Shown here: piece by piece, positions 41,933 to 50,586 of the stretch
How positions within the stretch are numbered: the first letter of the stretch is position 1
Layout of the letters: the number at the start of each line of letters is the position of its first letter
DNA from: Planococcus sp. MSAK28401
GTDB lineage: Bacteria; Bacillota; Bacilli; Bacillales_A; Planococcaceae
Direction: 5' to 3'
Assembly: GCF_018283455.1 (NCBI RefSeq)
Contig: NZ_JAAMTH010000001.1
Coordinates: 3,267,501-3,331,500, forward strand
Length of the DNA stretch: 64,000 nt
Made by a program: the position numbers and the translations under genes
The notes under the pieces: model-generated
The model's database searches: none
Told to the model about the DNA's origin: nothing
Seen by the model: the letters and a program-made list of their open reading frames with translations, nothing else

Positions 41933-43273
41933 GAGACCGTCAATAATTATGTGTAAATAAGTAAATCCTTTTCTTGTATGTATATCGATTAGGTTTGCTT
42001 GAACATCTCAGTCAGCTCTGCACGAGCTTGATCGAATCCGATATGGCAACGGGTGGAGAAGTTCTGGTTATAGATTTCGAACTGGGAAACCAGGAAGCGA
42101 TCCAAGGAATCTTCGTTCGGAAATTGCTCCTTGCGCTTGCTGTATTTCTTTACGTTCTTGTTGAACGATTCGATCAGGTTCGTTGAATAGATGCTTCGCC
42201 AAATGGATTTTGGGAAGCTGTAGAAAGTGAAAATATAGGGATTCGCTTCCAACGATTTCGCCACTTTGGGATAGGCCGTTTTCCATTTGTCGACAAAGGC
42301 TTTCAACGCTTTTTCACCCAGTTCTTGGTTCTCTGCCCGGTAGACCGATTTGAAATCATCCAGAATCTCCTTGCGATCGGTAACGCGAACTTTGTGGCGG
42401 ATCCCACGCGACAAGTGGACGCAGCACGCCTGATATTGAGCATCGGGAAAGACCGCGAAGATGCGATCAGTGATGCCTTTTAAGCCGTCGGAGATAAACA
42501 AAAGCACCTCTTCGACACCGCGCTCTTTCAAGTCCAACAGGACTTCTTCCCAAACAAATGCGGATTCCGTAGGTGCCACTGTATAGGCCAAGACTTCTTT
42601 TGAGCCGTCCTCTCGGATGCCAATCGTAATATAGACGGCTTCCTTCGAGACCGTGTCGCGCTTGAGGGCAATGTAAGTTGCATCCAGATAGACACACGCG
42701 TAACGCTGTTCTAACGGACGAGATTTAAACGCCTCGACCTGTTCGCTCATGACTTTCGTCATATTGGAAATGGTTTGTGGCGTGTAATGATGGCCGTACA
42801 TTTTCTCGATCAGGTCCGAAATCTCGGACATGGTCACGCCTTTTTGAAACATGTGAATAACGAAGGCTTCCAGCGTATCGTTTGAGCGCTTGTACGGAGC
42901 GACCGTCTGTTGGTTGAATTCGCCGTTCCGGTCCCGTGGCATCGAAAGCTCTAAATCCCCATACTCCGTATGGAGTGTCCGCGTGTAGACACCATTGCGT
43001 GAGTTGCCGGAATTAAACCCGATGCGGTCGTATTTTTCGTAATCCAGGAACGCTGTTAGTTCCGTTTGAAGAAGTGTATTCACCGCCGTCTCCAAATGTT
43101 TGCGAAAAACTTCGGAGATGTCTTCTTTTTTTACTAGAGCTTGCATAATATCTGTTGTAAACTGAGTCATAGGGAAGGCCTCTTTTCTGTGAATTGGTTG
43201 TGGTGACTTAATTCTACAAGAAAAGGTCTTCCTTTTTCTATTTATTCATTTACACAAGATATTTTACGCTCTC
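41933..43273 (-). mobile_element. IS256-family insertion sequence in thiXY
   Basis: A 1341-base element with inverted ends beginning GAGA: left GAGACCGTCAATAATTATG, right read inward GAGAGCGTAAAATATCTTG, both continuing into TGTGTAAAT. An 8-base target duplication ATCATGTT flanks it (41925-41932 and 43274-43281). It sits exactly on the overlapping thiX stop and thiY start. Confidence 0.95.
41989..43170 (-). CDS. IS256-family (mutator-type) transposase
   Basis: A 393-residue transposase: LELSMPRDRNGEF and LYG-like KMYGHHYTPQTISNMT in the N-terminal half, first Asp in CVYLDATYIALKRD, second in LLFISDGLKGI, C/H motif CCVHLSRG and the final Glu in STNLIESFNKNVKK. All catalytic residues are present, so it may be active. 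AAAGAGGCC lies before the ATG. It is read in the same direction as the thiamine genes. Confidence 0.94.
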   Translation of the reverse strand: MTQFTTDIMQALVKKEDISEVFRKHLETAVNTLLQTELTAFLDYEKYDRIGFNSGNSRNGVYTRTLHTEYGDLELSMPRDRNGEFNQQTVAPYKRSNDTLEAFVIHMFQKGVTMSEISDLIEKMYGHHYTPQTISNMTKVMSEQVEAFKSRPLEQRYACVYLDATYIALKRDTVSKEAVYITIGIREDGSKEVLAYTVAPTESAFVWEEVLLDLKERGVEEVLLFISDGLKGITDRIFAVFPDAQYQACCVHLSRGIRHKVRVTDRKEILDDFKSVYRAENQELGEKALKAFVDKWKTAYPKVAKSLEANPYIFTFYSFPKSIWRSIYSTNLIESFNKNVKKYSKRKEQFPNEDSLDRFLVSQFEIYNQNFSTRCHIGFDQARAELTEMFKQT

Positions 43274-43274
43274 A

Positions 43275-44033
43275 TCATGTTTCATTCCCCCATTTTAATA
43301 GCCATTTTTCTAATACAACAACTAATACAAATAACAATATCCCTGTTAACGAGAGCAATACAATCGGGGCGAATACACCTGCGCCGTCAAACTGCGTCAT
43401 CATTCTTCGACTGAAATAACCGAGCCCTTGCTGGGCGCCAAGCCACTCTCCTATTGCGGCTCCAATGACGCTAAGGGTTACTGCCACTCTTAACCCCGAA
43501 AAAAAAGAAGGCAGCGCAGATGGTATCGACAGCTTTAGAAAAATCTCTTTTTTCGTTGCGCCCATAGTCAACATTAATTCCCGAAGTTCTTTGCTTGCAG
43601 AGTTTAAACCATCAAATGTATTGACGGTGATGGGGAAAAAAGTTATTAATACCGTAACTGCCACTTTACTCCACATCGTATAGCCAAACCATAAAACAAA
43701 AATAGGGGCTAGAGCGATGATTGGAATTGTCTGAGATGCGATTAGCAAGGGATAAAAAGCGCGTTCAGCCGTTTTATTCCAAAACATCCAAGAAGCCAGT
43801 CCTACACCGAGCAATACTGAAAGAATAAGCCCCACTACAATAATTGAAACTGTCGCCGGCATATGCACGAGAAGCAGTGTTTCCCTTAGCTCCCAAAGCC
43901 GCACACCCACTTGTATAGGCGAAGGAAGAACAAAGGCGCGGTCTATGGTTTTTGCAATAAATTCCCAAGTCAATAGAAATAATAGAAAGACGCCCATAGA
44001 CAGTAAGTAATATTGTTCAATGAACCGTTTCAT
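43275..44033 (-). CDS. thiX: ThiX, thiamine-precursor ABC permease
   Basis: A 252-residue permease with six membrane segments and the EAA-like loop (LNSASKELRELMLTMGATKKEIFLKLSIPSALPSFFSGLR). With ThiZ and ThiY it imports formylaminopyrimidine. The stop TGA (43275-43277) lies inside the duplicated target ATCATGTT of the IS256-type element, so its coding sequence is intact. It lies 15 bases after thiZ. Confidence 0.9.
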   Translation of the reverse strand: MKRFIEQYYLLSMGVFLLFLLTWEFIAKTIDRAFVLPSPIQVGVRLWELRETLLLVHMPATVSIIVVGLILSVLLGVGLASWMFWNKTAERAFYPLLIASQTIPIIALAPIFVLWFGYTMWSKVAVTVLITFFPITVNTFDGLNSASKELRELMLTMGATKKEIFLKLSIPSALPSFFSGLRVAVTLSVIGAAIGEWLGAQQGLGYFSRRMMTQFDGAGVFAPIVLLSLTGILLFVLVVVLEKWLLKWGNET

Positions 44034-44048
44034 AACATTTTAGCCCGC

Positions 44049-44828
44049 TCACTTGATTCTTTTATCAAAAATTTCACCTTCCTTGCGAAATTGCTGAATC
44101 AACTCCCTTTTGGCTGAAAGAAGAGATGAATCGTTCATGACATCCTCCATCGTTCTAGGTCTGCTAAGGGAGATCTGCACTTCTTTCAATTTTGTCATCG
44201 GCGGAAGGGTAGTAACAAAAATACGGTCTGACATAAGCAATGCTTCATCCAGATCGTGCGTAATCAAAATGATAGTCTTCTTCAATAATTTCCATTGTTC
44301 CAATAACCATTCTTGCATGGCTAATCTGGAAATCGCATCAAGTGCACTGAAGGGTTCATCAAGCAGCAAAATATCTGCTCCAGTTAAGTAGGCCCGCATA
44401 AAGGAGACCCTTTGCTTCATTCCGCCCGAAAGCATACTCGGAAATAACGTTTCTGTTCCGTCTAATCCAAATGAAACAAAAAGAGGTGCAGCTTTTTTAT
44501 AAGCCTCTTTCTTATGAATCCCCTTTAGTTCTAGCGGCAGAATGACATTATCAATAATGGTGCGCCAAGGTATTAGAAGGTCTTTTTGCGGCACATAACC
44601 TATGTTTCCATCGCGTAATTTAATGGCCTGACCCCTGAGGAGCAAATCCCCCTTAGTTGGTTCTTCCAACCCCAACAGCAATCTGAATAATGTCGTTTTC
44701 CCTGACCCACTTGGACCGACCACACTTATAAACTCTTGGTTTTGAATCGAAAAAGACAAATCTTTAAAAATTTCTTCTTTCCCATAATGAAAATTTAAGT
44801 TATTGACTTCCAACAACGCCTTACTCAC
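44049..44828 (-). CDS. thiZ: ThiZ, thiamine-precursor ABC ATPase
   Basis: A 259-residue ATPase of the nitrate/taurine/thiamine-precursor group: Walker A GPSGSGKTTL (about 39-48), Q-loop GYVPQKDLLIPWRT, signature LSGGMKQRVSFMRA, Walker B ILLLDEPFSALD, His switch LITHDLDEA. The GTG start at 44828 overlaps the end of tenA by eight bases. It energises ThiX. Confidence 0.92.
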   Translation of the reverse strand: MSKALLEVNNLNFHYGKEEIFKDLSFSIQNQEFISVVGPSGSGKTTLFRLLLGLEEPTKGDLLLRGQAIKLRDGNIGYVPQKDLLIPWRTIIDNVILPLELKGIHKKEAYKKAAPLFVSFGLDGTETLFPSMLSGGMKQRVSFMRAYLTGADILLLDEPFSALDAISRLAMQEWLLEQWKLLKKTIILITHDLDEALLMSDRIFVTTLPPMTKLKEVQISLSRPRTMEDVMNDSSLLSAKRELIQQFRKEGEIFDKRIK

Positions 44829-45495
44829 TTACAGGCCACATCGTTTTGTGATAAGCCATATCCCAAAATAAATATTCAAACCTCGTAGTAGTCAAAAAGA
44901 TTTCTTCAAGCTTTACTAGTTCATTTTCTGGTTTGCCGGCCGTCAATTCGTCCAGCAAATCGATGCACCACTGCGCTGTTTGGCCAAACTCCTCTGAACT
45001 ATACATTCGGATCCACTCACCATATAGTGGGTGATCGGCTGCACCTGGAATGGCCGCAAGCTCTCTGCCGATTTCACGGTAACTCCATGTACATGGAAGC
45101 AATGCTGCTACCAATTCACTTACACTGCCGCTCTGTCCCACGTGAAGCATATAATGGGTATAAGCAAGTGTCACAGGGGAGGGGGATGCTTCCTCCAGTT
45201 CCTTTGCGCTAATCCCAAAACGTTCCGCATACTGGCGGTGCAATGCCATCTCTTCGTTCATAGTGGCATCCAGTAACTTGGCAAATTGTCCCATTGTTTT
45301 AACATCCTGTGACTTGGTGGCACCAATCGCAAACAACTTTGCATACTCGATTAAGTAAAGATAATCTTGAACCATGAAGAACCGAAACTTTTCTTTATCA
45401 AGAGACCCCTTCCCCATTTCGACTACAAAAGGGTGATTATGGTTGTTTCTCCAAATGGGTTGAAGGGTTGTATGTAATTTTTCGCTAAATTTCAC
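44821..45495 (-). CDS. tenA: TenA aminopyrimidine aminohydrolase
   Basis: A 224-residue TenA/Thi-4 protein. It hydrolyses 4-amino-5-aminomethyl-2-methylpyrimidine to HMP. Family marks include HPFVVEMGKGSLDKEKFRFFMVQDYLYLIEYAK, the active-site Cys in LLPCTWSYREIG and EFGQTAQWCIDLLDE with a conserved Glu near the end. The GTG start follows GGAG by eight bases. Placement between ylmB and thiZ fits a salvage unit. Confidence 0.94.
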   Translation of the reverse strand: MKFSEKLHTTLQPIWRNNHNHPFVVEMGKGSLDKEKFRFFMVQDYLYLIEYAKLFAIGATKSQDVKTMGQFAKLLDATMNEEMALHRQYAERFGISAKELEEASPSPVTLAYTHYMLHVGQSGSVSELVAALLPCTWSYREIGRELAAIPGAADHPLYGEWIRMYSSEEFGQTAQWCIDLLDELTAGKPENELVKLEEIFLTTTRFEYLFWDMAYHKTMWPVSE

Positions 45496-45507
45496 GTTGA
45501 TCGCTCC

Positions 45508-46797
45508 TCACTCTGCCTGCTTTTTCGTATGGCACCAAGTAAAAATAAAATACGCCATAACTTTAGAGAAATTCACCAATTCTTGTATCTCAATGGACTC
45601 GTGAACGCTATGGGCTTCTATCAACTGCCCCGGTCCATATACGACTGTCGGGATGCCTGCTTCCGCAAGCCACCCGCCATCGGTAACAGTCGCGGACACA
45701 CCAATAACAGCCTTTTCTGAAAATAAATGTTGGTGTGAAGCTGCTAAAGTCTTTACGCCTGTATGTTCCGGATTCACTTCAAAAGCTGGAAAGACCTCGC
45801 CTCTATCTTCTATCATTGAATGCCCACCCCATATAAAAGTGGGTGGATGTTCTTTTAGCCAAGAATCCGCTTTTGCAGCATTTAAAAGATGTTCTTCAAT
45901 TTCTTTGCTTACAGTTTCATAGGACTCATTCGGATAAAAATGTACGGTGATCCAGAGCCGGCACTCGTCCGCGATAAAAGCGGCATGCCTTCCTCCTTCA
46001 ATCACAGCCGGATTAATCGTATTTGTTCCTGGAGGATAACCCGGATAGCTTTTTGAAACCGCCCAATGACGCTCTAACTTCTGCAGACTTTCAATGATAA
46101 TCATCATTTTTTCAATAGCGCTTGCTCCTTGCGAAAGACCGCCACCTGCGTGAATCATCTGCCTGCGCATGGCATCATGATAAACTTTCGGATCTTTAAT
46201 GACCACCCAACCGGTGATCACCCCGCCCTGCCCTTGGATCTGCAGATCACTTGTATCAACTACAACCGCAAAATCCGCCTGGTAGCCCCTTTCGCAACAC
46301 TGCAGGGTGCCAGCTTCACCAACCTCTTCTCCTATAACTGATTGAAAAATAAGGTCGCCCGGCAATTCGATGCCTTGTTCATGAAAAAGTTTAAGGACAA
46401 ATAACGCAGCAGCCATCCCTCCCTTCATATCGGCAACACCTCGGCCTATAATTCGATCGTTTACAACTTCCGCCGTGAAGGGATCCGTTTTCCATACTTC
46501 TTCCGGCCTCACTTCGGCCACATCAATATGTCCATTGATGATCAAGCTTTGAAAAGACTTTCTTTCAGTCCCTTTTTTCACACCAACGATGTTTGGATCT
46601 CCCGGATACACATCCCATCGATCTGTTGCAAATGCTTGGCTTACTAAATACTGTTCAATCCACCCTTGTGCTTCAGCTGTGTTGCGAGCAGGCGGTGCCG
46701 GAGTTTGAAAAGAGATAAGTTGTTTAGTAAGATCAATCAATTCATCTTTTTTTAACTCGATTTCTTTGATTACTTGAAGCAACTGATTGTTTTGCAA
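45508..46797 (-). CDS. ylmB: YlmB-like formylaminopyrimidine deformylase (M20 family)
   Basis: A 429-residue M20 amidohydrolase with zinc-site motifs INGHIDVAEVRPEEVWKTDPF, GRGVADMKGGMAA and SVIGEEVGEAGT. It removes formate from the imported pyrimidine before TenA acts. The frame is open to an ATG at 46854, but that codon is part of the leader terminator hairpin. AAAGGAG precedes a TTG at 46797, taken as start. It heads the ylmB-tenA-thiZXY unit under a TPP riboswitch. Confidence 0.88.
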   Translation of the reverse strand: MQNNQLLQVIKEIELKKDELIDLTKQLISFQTPAPPARNTAEAQGWIEQYLVSQAFATDRWDVYPGDPNIVGVKKGTERKSFQSLIINGHIDVAEVRPEEVWKTDPFTAEVVNDRIIGRGVADMKGGMAAALFVLKLFHEQGIELPGDLIFQSVIGEEVGEAGTLQCCERGYQADFAVVVDTSDLQIQGQGGVITGWVVIKDPKVYHDAMRRQMIHAGGGLSQGASAIEKMMIIIESLQKLERHWAVSKSYPGYPPGTNTINPAVIEGGRHAAFIADECRLWITVHFYPNESYETVSKEIEEHLLNAAKADSWLKEHPPTFIWGGHSMIEDRGEVFPAFEVNPEHTGVKTLAASHQHLFSEKAVIGVSATVTDGGWLAEAGIPTVVYGPGQLIEAHSVHESIEIQELVNFSKVMAYFIFTWCHTKKQAE

Positions 46798-46832
46798 GAA
46801 GTTTAATTCTCCTTTCGATATGATTTCCTCCA

Positions 46833-46868
46833 CAAAAAAACACTTCTTTCCCATAGGAAAGAAGTGTA
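46833..46868 (-). terminator. Leader terminator of the TPP riboswitch (ylmB unit)
   Basis: CACTTCTTTCC and GGAAAGAAGTG pair around four bases with seven T after it on the minus strand. It is the OFF state of the riboswitch upstream. Confidence 0.9.
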
Positions 46869-46917
46869 AATGACTATAAAAGGTTAAGCCTCATGTGGAG
46901 ACAAAATTCTTCTGCCA

Positions 46918-47003
46918 TCTCTTCCCTCCGCTAGTATTAACTAGATCAGGTGAATAAGGGTCAAGACGAATGTCTTTCTCAGCTTTAAACAGCTCCCCTA
47001 GAG
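46918..47003 (-). ncRNA. TPP riboswitch upstream of ylmB
   Basis: On the minus strand: CTAGGGGAGC, CTGAGA, GACCCTT, ACCTGATCTAGTTAATACT and AGCGGAGGGAAG, the conserved THI-box blocks in order. It controls the ylmB-tenA-thiZXY unit by transcription termination at 46833-46868. Confidence 0.97.
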
Positions 47004-47383
47004 CAATTGTGCAATGAAGTTTTATTGTTACTTTAGTTCTATCATAAGGATTAAATAATTACAACCGGTCACTTCACTCTACTGTCATTATTTATATGAG
47101 ACAAGAAACTGTAACAATAAATCGAACCGAATCCGCTGCGCTTTCATTTTATAAAAGCTATCACTTTAAACTCGATGTATTGTAGTTTGTTTTTTCTTTT
47201 GCACATTTTGTATTTTATAATTGACTTATATACACAAAAGCACTTTCTAATTTAAAGTTCCATTTCGAACTTTCATTATTATTTCTCCTTAAATATATTG
47301 GCTAAAAGTGAAGATTGCTGACTAATTTTAAAAATAAAGGCGCTCGTAAAAGGAGATGGAAGCGTTTGAGCTTCGGTACCCCT
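47004..47383. other. AT-rich gap without a recognised gene
   Basis: Holds the promoter side of the riboswitch-controlled unit. A weak P2-like head (GCTCGTAAAAG) occurs near 47342. Nothing else is supported. Confidence 0.4.
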
Positions 47384-47412
47384 CAAAAAGAGTAGCATCT
47401 GCTACTCTTTCT
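47384..47412 (-). terminator. Terminator of the bacteriocin-like gene
   Basis: AAGAGTAGCA and TGCTACTCTT pair around two bases, followed on the minus strand by TTTTTG. Confidence 0.85.
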
Positions 47413-47440
47413 TTGTTGTATTCAACTACTTTGGAACGGA

Positions 47441-48214
47441 TCAATTACAAATTTGATCTGTCGCAGCTGTACAGCCGACACTGCCTATCAAAGCACAGAC
47501 AGCCGCTAAGCCTAAACCGCCAATCCCGGTAGTGATTCCCAGAGCACCCGCTGCAGCATAACACAACACGCCTCCACCGGTACCGCACAGAGCCCCAACT
47601 GCATATTCACAAAAAGAAGCATAAGCTCCAAATTCGTCTGCGTTCTTTCCAGCCTGCTGAATCTTATGTTCTGCAGAAGCGACAAAATCATCGTGGCTAA
47701 GCATCAAACCCTTTTCGTCAAAAATCGTCCCTGCTGTATCGACGGTAATGTCGTAAATTTCGGTTTGATTCCCGTCCAAGTTATAGAAGGCATTGATGCG
47801 TATTTTTCCTTGGTCTATATTTTCTGCATAGACCGCTTGATTCGTCAGTATATCCCCATTTTTTACATCATATGTGAATTGAACGTATGCGAGGTTATCA
47901 CTTGTTTTCGCAAGTCCTCCAAACACGAATTCAATATATGCAATATCGCCTTTGGAACCATCTACTGTGTTGATAATTATGTCACCTTTTGAAATTGAGT
48001 TAATTTTGGTGTTCTCTTTGTATGCCTGATACTCTTCTGTATTTTTTAACGCATTTCTGATTTGATTAAACTCATTTTGCTCGACATTCGATGTTCCTTT
48101 TTCAAACATTGAAGTTTCAGCATTGACAGCACCTACGGAACTAAATGCAGAAGAGACAATGAGAATAGCTGCTATTGCTAGCATCAGAACTTTTTCAAAA
48201 GGTTTGATTGACAT
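47441..48214 (-). CDS. Halocin C8-like bacteriocin precursor
   Basis: A 257-residue exported protein: signal peptide (about 1-32, ending VNAETS), a large soluble middle domain (35-200), and a C-terminal Cys/Gly/Ala-rich domain (about 203-257) with six Cys spaced like halocin C8 peptides (CEYAVGALCGTGGGVLCYAA, then AVCALIGSVGCTAATDQIC). In halocin C8 the C-terminal part is the toxin and the N-terminal part gives immunity; the same is likely here but inferred. A 32-residue membrane peptide gene lies 14 bases upstream. It sits between the two thiamine units and breaks their continuity. Confidence 0.65.
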   Translation of the reverse strand: MSIKPFEKVLMLAIAAILIVSSAFSSVGAVNAETSMFEKGTSNVEQNEFNQIRNALKNTEEYQAYKENTKINSISKGDIIINTVDGSKGDIAYIEFVFGGLAKTSDNLAYVQFTYDVKNGDILTNQAVYAENIDQGKIRINAFYNLDGNQTEIYDITVDTAGTIFDEKGLMLSHDDFVASAEHKIQQAGKNADEFGAYASFCEYAVGALCGTGGGVLCYAAAGALGITTGIGGLGLAAVCALIGSVGCTAATDQICN

Positions 48215-48228
48215 AATGAATATTCCTC

Positions 48229-48327
48229 TTAGTTTTTTCTTTTTTTTGAAATGAGCATGAAAGAAACAACCAAGGCATAAATAAACAGAAACAGTACAAC
48301 CCCTAATTCAATCCCTGAATCAAACAT
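48229..48327 (-). CDS. Short single-helix membrane peptide
   Basis: A 32-residue peptide with one membrane helix (GVVLFLFIYALVVSFMLI) and a basic tail (SKKRKN). AAGGAGGGAGG lies directly upstream of the ATG. It is cotranscribed with the bacteriocin-like gene, 14 bases apart, and may assist export or immunity; a small toxin is the alternative. Too short for family assignment. Confidence 0.55.
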   Translation of the reverse strand: MFDSGIELGVVLFLFIYALVVSFMLISKKRKN

Positions 48328-48597
48328 CGTCCTCCCTCCTTTTTCTTCCGTCATTCCTTTGATTTCCAATTAGAGATTATATAAACAATTAAAATCAATA
48401 AATACCCAAATTTAATAGATAATTTACATAAAATTTACTTTTTCATTATTATTTCAATTTCTTAAGTTTGAGCTCTAGTTCTTTTAAAGTATTCATCTCT
48501 TTATAAAAAGAACCTGTCTAAATGGATTATTAATATCCTGGCTTCAAAAAGTTAGAGTAGTTCAGTCCAATCAGACGAAAATATTTTTAAAAAAACA

Positions 48598-49617
48598 TTA
48601 GCTTAAATATCGGTGATATAAACTTTTAGCTTTGTCGATGCTCTTTGTGCCGTGGATTAAAACACGGCCGTCATTAAAAACAACTAGACGACAGTCGCTC
48701 GTTGTAAAAGAGAGCAAATAGGGATTACGAAAGACTTCCCTTCCAAGCTTCGATAAAACTGTGCTCAGCTTTCCTAAATCTCTATCCACTGGATGAGGAG
48801 GCCGGATTTGAACGGTGTCTCTTCCGCATAAAACAGCAGTTTTTAACTGGGACGAGTAAGAAAGATAAGGGTATGTCCGATTTTTTCCACAAGAAGGACA
48901 ATCCTTGTCCCATAACTTCCCCACATCAATAGATGAGTAATGGTTTTTCCAGAGGTCGAATGAGATAAGCTTTTTCCTTAACTGAGTTGAATCTTCCACT
49001 AAAATTTTCAGTGCCTCTGCTATCTGGATTGAAAGAACCATTTGAACAGCGGGACTGATGATGCCAACAGTATCACAGGTCAATCCTTCCATGGGCACAG
49101 CCTCAAGCAGACAATTTAAACATGGTGTGCTATCTGGAACAATTGTATAAGAGAGTCCATAACTGCCTACACAGGCACTATAAATCCAAGGAATTCGTTC
49201 TTTTTGAGAGATGTCATTTATGATCATTCTGATATCGAAATTATCACTCGCATCTAAAATCAAATCGACCCCATTTACCAGCGTTGTCATTTCTTTCACT
49301 GAAACATCCATGGTATGACTAATAATCTCTACATCAGAATTGACCAGCATTAAACGGCTCTTAGCTGCTACCGCTTTTGGAATTCGTTGTTCTGCATCCT
49401 TTTCCGTATATAGCTGTTGTCGCTGAAGATTGCTCCATTCCACATAATCCCGGTCAACGATGGTGAGTTTTCCTATCCCTGCTCTAACCAGCATTTCTGC
49501 ACTGCCGGCACCTAATGCTCCTGCACCGACAATTAAAACATGCTTCTTCTTTAATTTCTTTTGTCCCGCTATCCCAATCGGTTCGAAAAGTTCCTGTCGT
49601 GAGTATCTTTCGTTCAC
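48598..49617 (-). CDS. thiF: ThiF, sulfur-carrier adenylyltransferase
   Basis: A 339-residue E1-like enzyme that adenylates ThiS for thiazole sulfur transfer. It has the nucleotide loop [14 protein letters not shown] (about 31-44), [13 protein letters not shown], and zinc-binding Cys pairs (CLNC; CPSCGK). A C-terminal extension of about 80 residues ([17 protein letters not shown]) resembles the rhodanese-less tail of some Bacillales ThiF/MoeB proteins. Its start overlaps thiG by four bases. It ends the tenI-thiOSGF unit. Confidence 0.92.
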   Translation of the reverse strand: MNERYSRQELFEPIGIAGQKKLKKKHVLIVGAGALGAGSAEMLVRAGIGKLTIVDRDYVEWSNLQRQQLYTEKDAEQRIPKAVAAKSRLMLVNSDVEIISHTMDVSVKEMTTLVNGVDLILDASDNFDIRMIINDISQKERIPWIYSACVGSYGLSYTIVPDSTPCLNCLLEAVPMEGLTCDTVGIISPAVQMVLSIQIAEALKILVEDSTQLRKKLISFDLWKNHYSSIDVGKLWDKDCPSCGKNRTYPYLSYSSQLKTAVLCGRDTVQIRPPHPVDRDLGKLSTVLSKLGREVFRNPYLLSFTTSDCRLVVFNDGRVLIHGTKSIDKAKSLYHRYLS

Positions 49618-50381
49618 TTGTGGCTCATCTCTTCCACCGGACTACTCGGCGTAGCATATCGCCTTATCGGTATACGTCCAGCCTCATACCCGAGTCTTCC
49701 TGCTTGGATTGAAAGCTTCATTGCAAGAGCCATTTTTATGGGATCTTTCGCCCCGGATACTGCCGTGTTCAATAAGACTCCTGCTGCCCCCAATTCCATT
49801 GCAATGGCCGCATCAGAAGGTGTTCCAATCCCTGCATCGACAATGACAGGAACAGTTGTCTGTTCAATAATATATGATAAGTTTAAACGGTTGATGATTC
49901 CCTGACCCGAGCCAATGGGAGAGGCGCCAGGCATAATAGCATGACAACCTAATTCTTCAAGCCGTCTTGCGAGCAACACATCATCCGATGTATATGGTAA
50001 AACGGTAAATCCTTCTTTTAACAGTTCTTCAGATGCTTTCAGTGTTTCAATAGGATCGGGCAGCAAAGTTTTTTCACAGCCGATAACTTCCACTTTTATC
50101 ATGTCACAAAGACCCGATGCTCGAGCTAATTTCGCAATTCGGACTGCTTCCTCAGCACTCTTTGCTCCCGCTGTGTTGGGCAGTAACGAGTATTTTGCCA
50201 AATCCAACTTTTCAAGGAGGTTGGGTTGGCTGGCTTCAAAAATATTCATTCTCCGAACGGAAAAAGTTAAAATCTCAGTACCCGAAACATCAATCGCTGC
50301 TTTTTGGGTATCAAAGTCAGGATACTTTCCCGTTCCCAGCAATAATCGGGAAGAATACTCAAAATTATTTATTCTCAACAT
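49614..50381 (-). CDS. thiG: ThiG, thiazole synthase
   Basis: A 255-residue TIM-barrel enzyme forming the thiazole phosphate from DXP, dehydroglycine and ThiS thiocarboxylate. Marks: [13 protein letters not shown], the Schiff-base Lys in [20 protein letters not shown] and [19 protein letters not shown]. It lies one base after thiS. Confidence 0.97.
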   Translation of the reverse strand: MLRINNFEYSSRLLLGTGKYPDFDTQKAAIDVSGTEILTFSVRRMNIFEASQPNLLEKLDLAKYSLLPNTAGAKSAEEAVRIAKLARASGLCDMIKVEVIGCEKTLLPDPIETLKASEELLKEGFTVLPYTSDDVLLARRLEELGCHAIMPGASPIGSGQGIINRLNLSYIIEQTTVPVIVDAGIGTPSDAAIAMELGAAGVLLNTAVSGAKDPIKMALAMKLSIQAGRLGYEAGRIPIRRYATPSSPVEEMSHK

Positions 50382-50382
50382 G

Positions 50383-50586
50383 TTATCCGCCTCCTACAAA
50401 ATGAACTAATTCGATTTTATCTCCTTGAGAAAGAAGAGTTTCATTATGTTTTGCTTTCTCCAGTATTTCATTGTTTCTTTCAACAATTATAACTTTCTGA
50501 TTCAATTCAAAATACTGCAACAGATCCACTATAGTTGTTGTTCCATTTGGTACGTCCACTTGGGTTCCATTTACTGTTAACTTCAT
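50383..50586 (-). CDS. thiS: ThiS, sulfur carrier protein
   Basis: A 67-residue ubiquitin-like carrier. It ends FVGGG; the C-terminal Gly-Gly is thiocarboxylated by the ThiF route. It overlaps thiO by four bases. Confidence 0.95.
   Translation of the reverse strand: MKLTVNGTQVDVPNGTTTIVDLLQYFELNQKVIIVERNNEILEKAKHNETLLSQGDKIELVHFVGGG

Noticed and set aside
46798-46854. N-terminal extension of YlmB from ATG 46854
   Set aside because: The ATG and following codons form the riboswitch terminator hairpin; a start with its own binding site lies 57 bases downstream.
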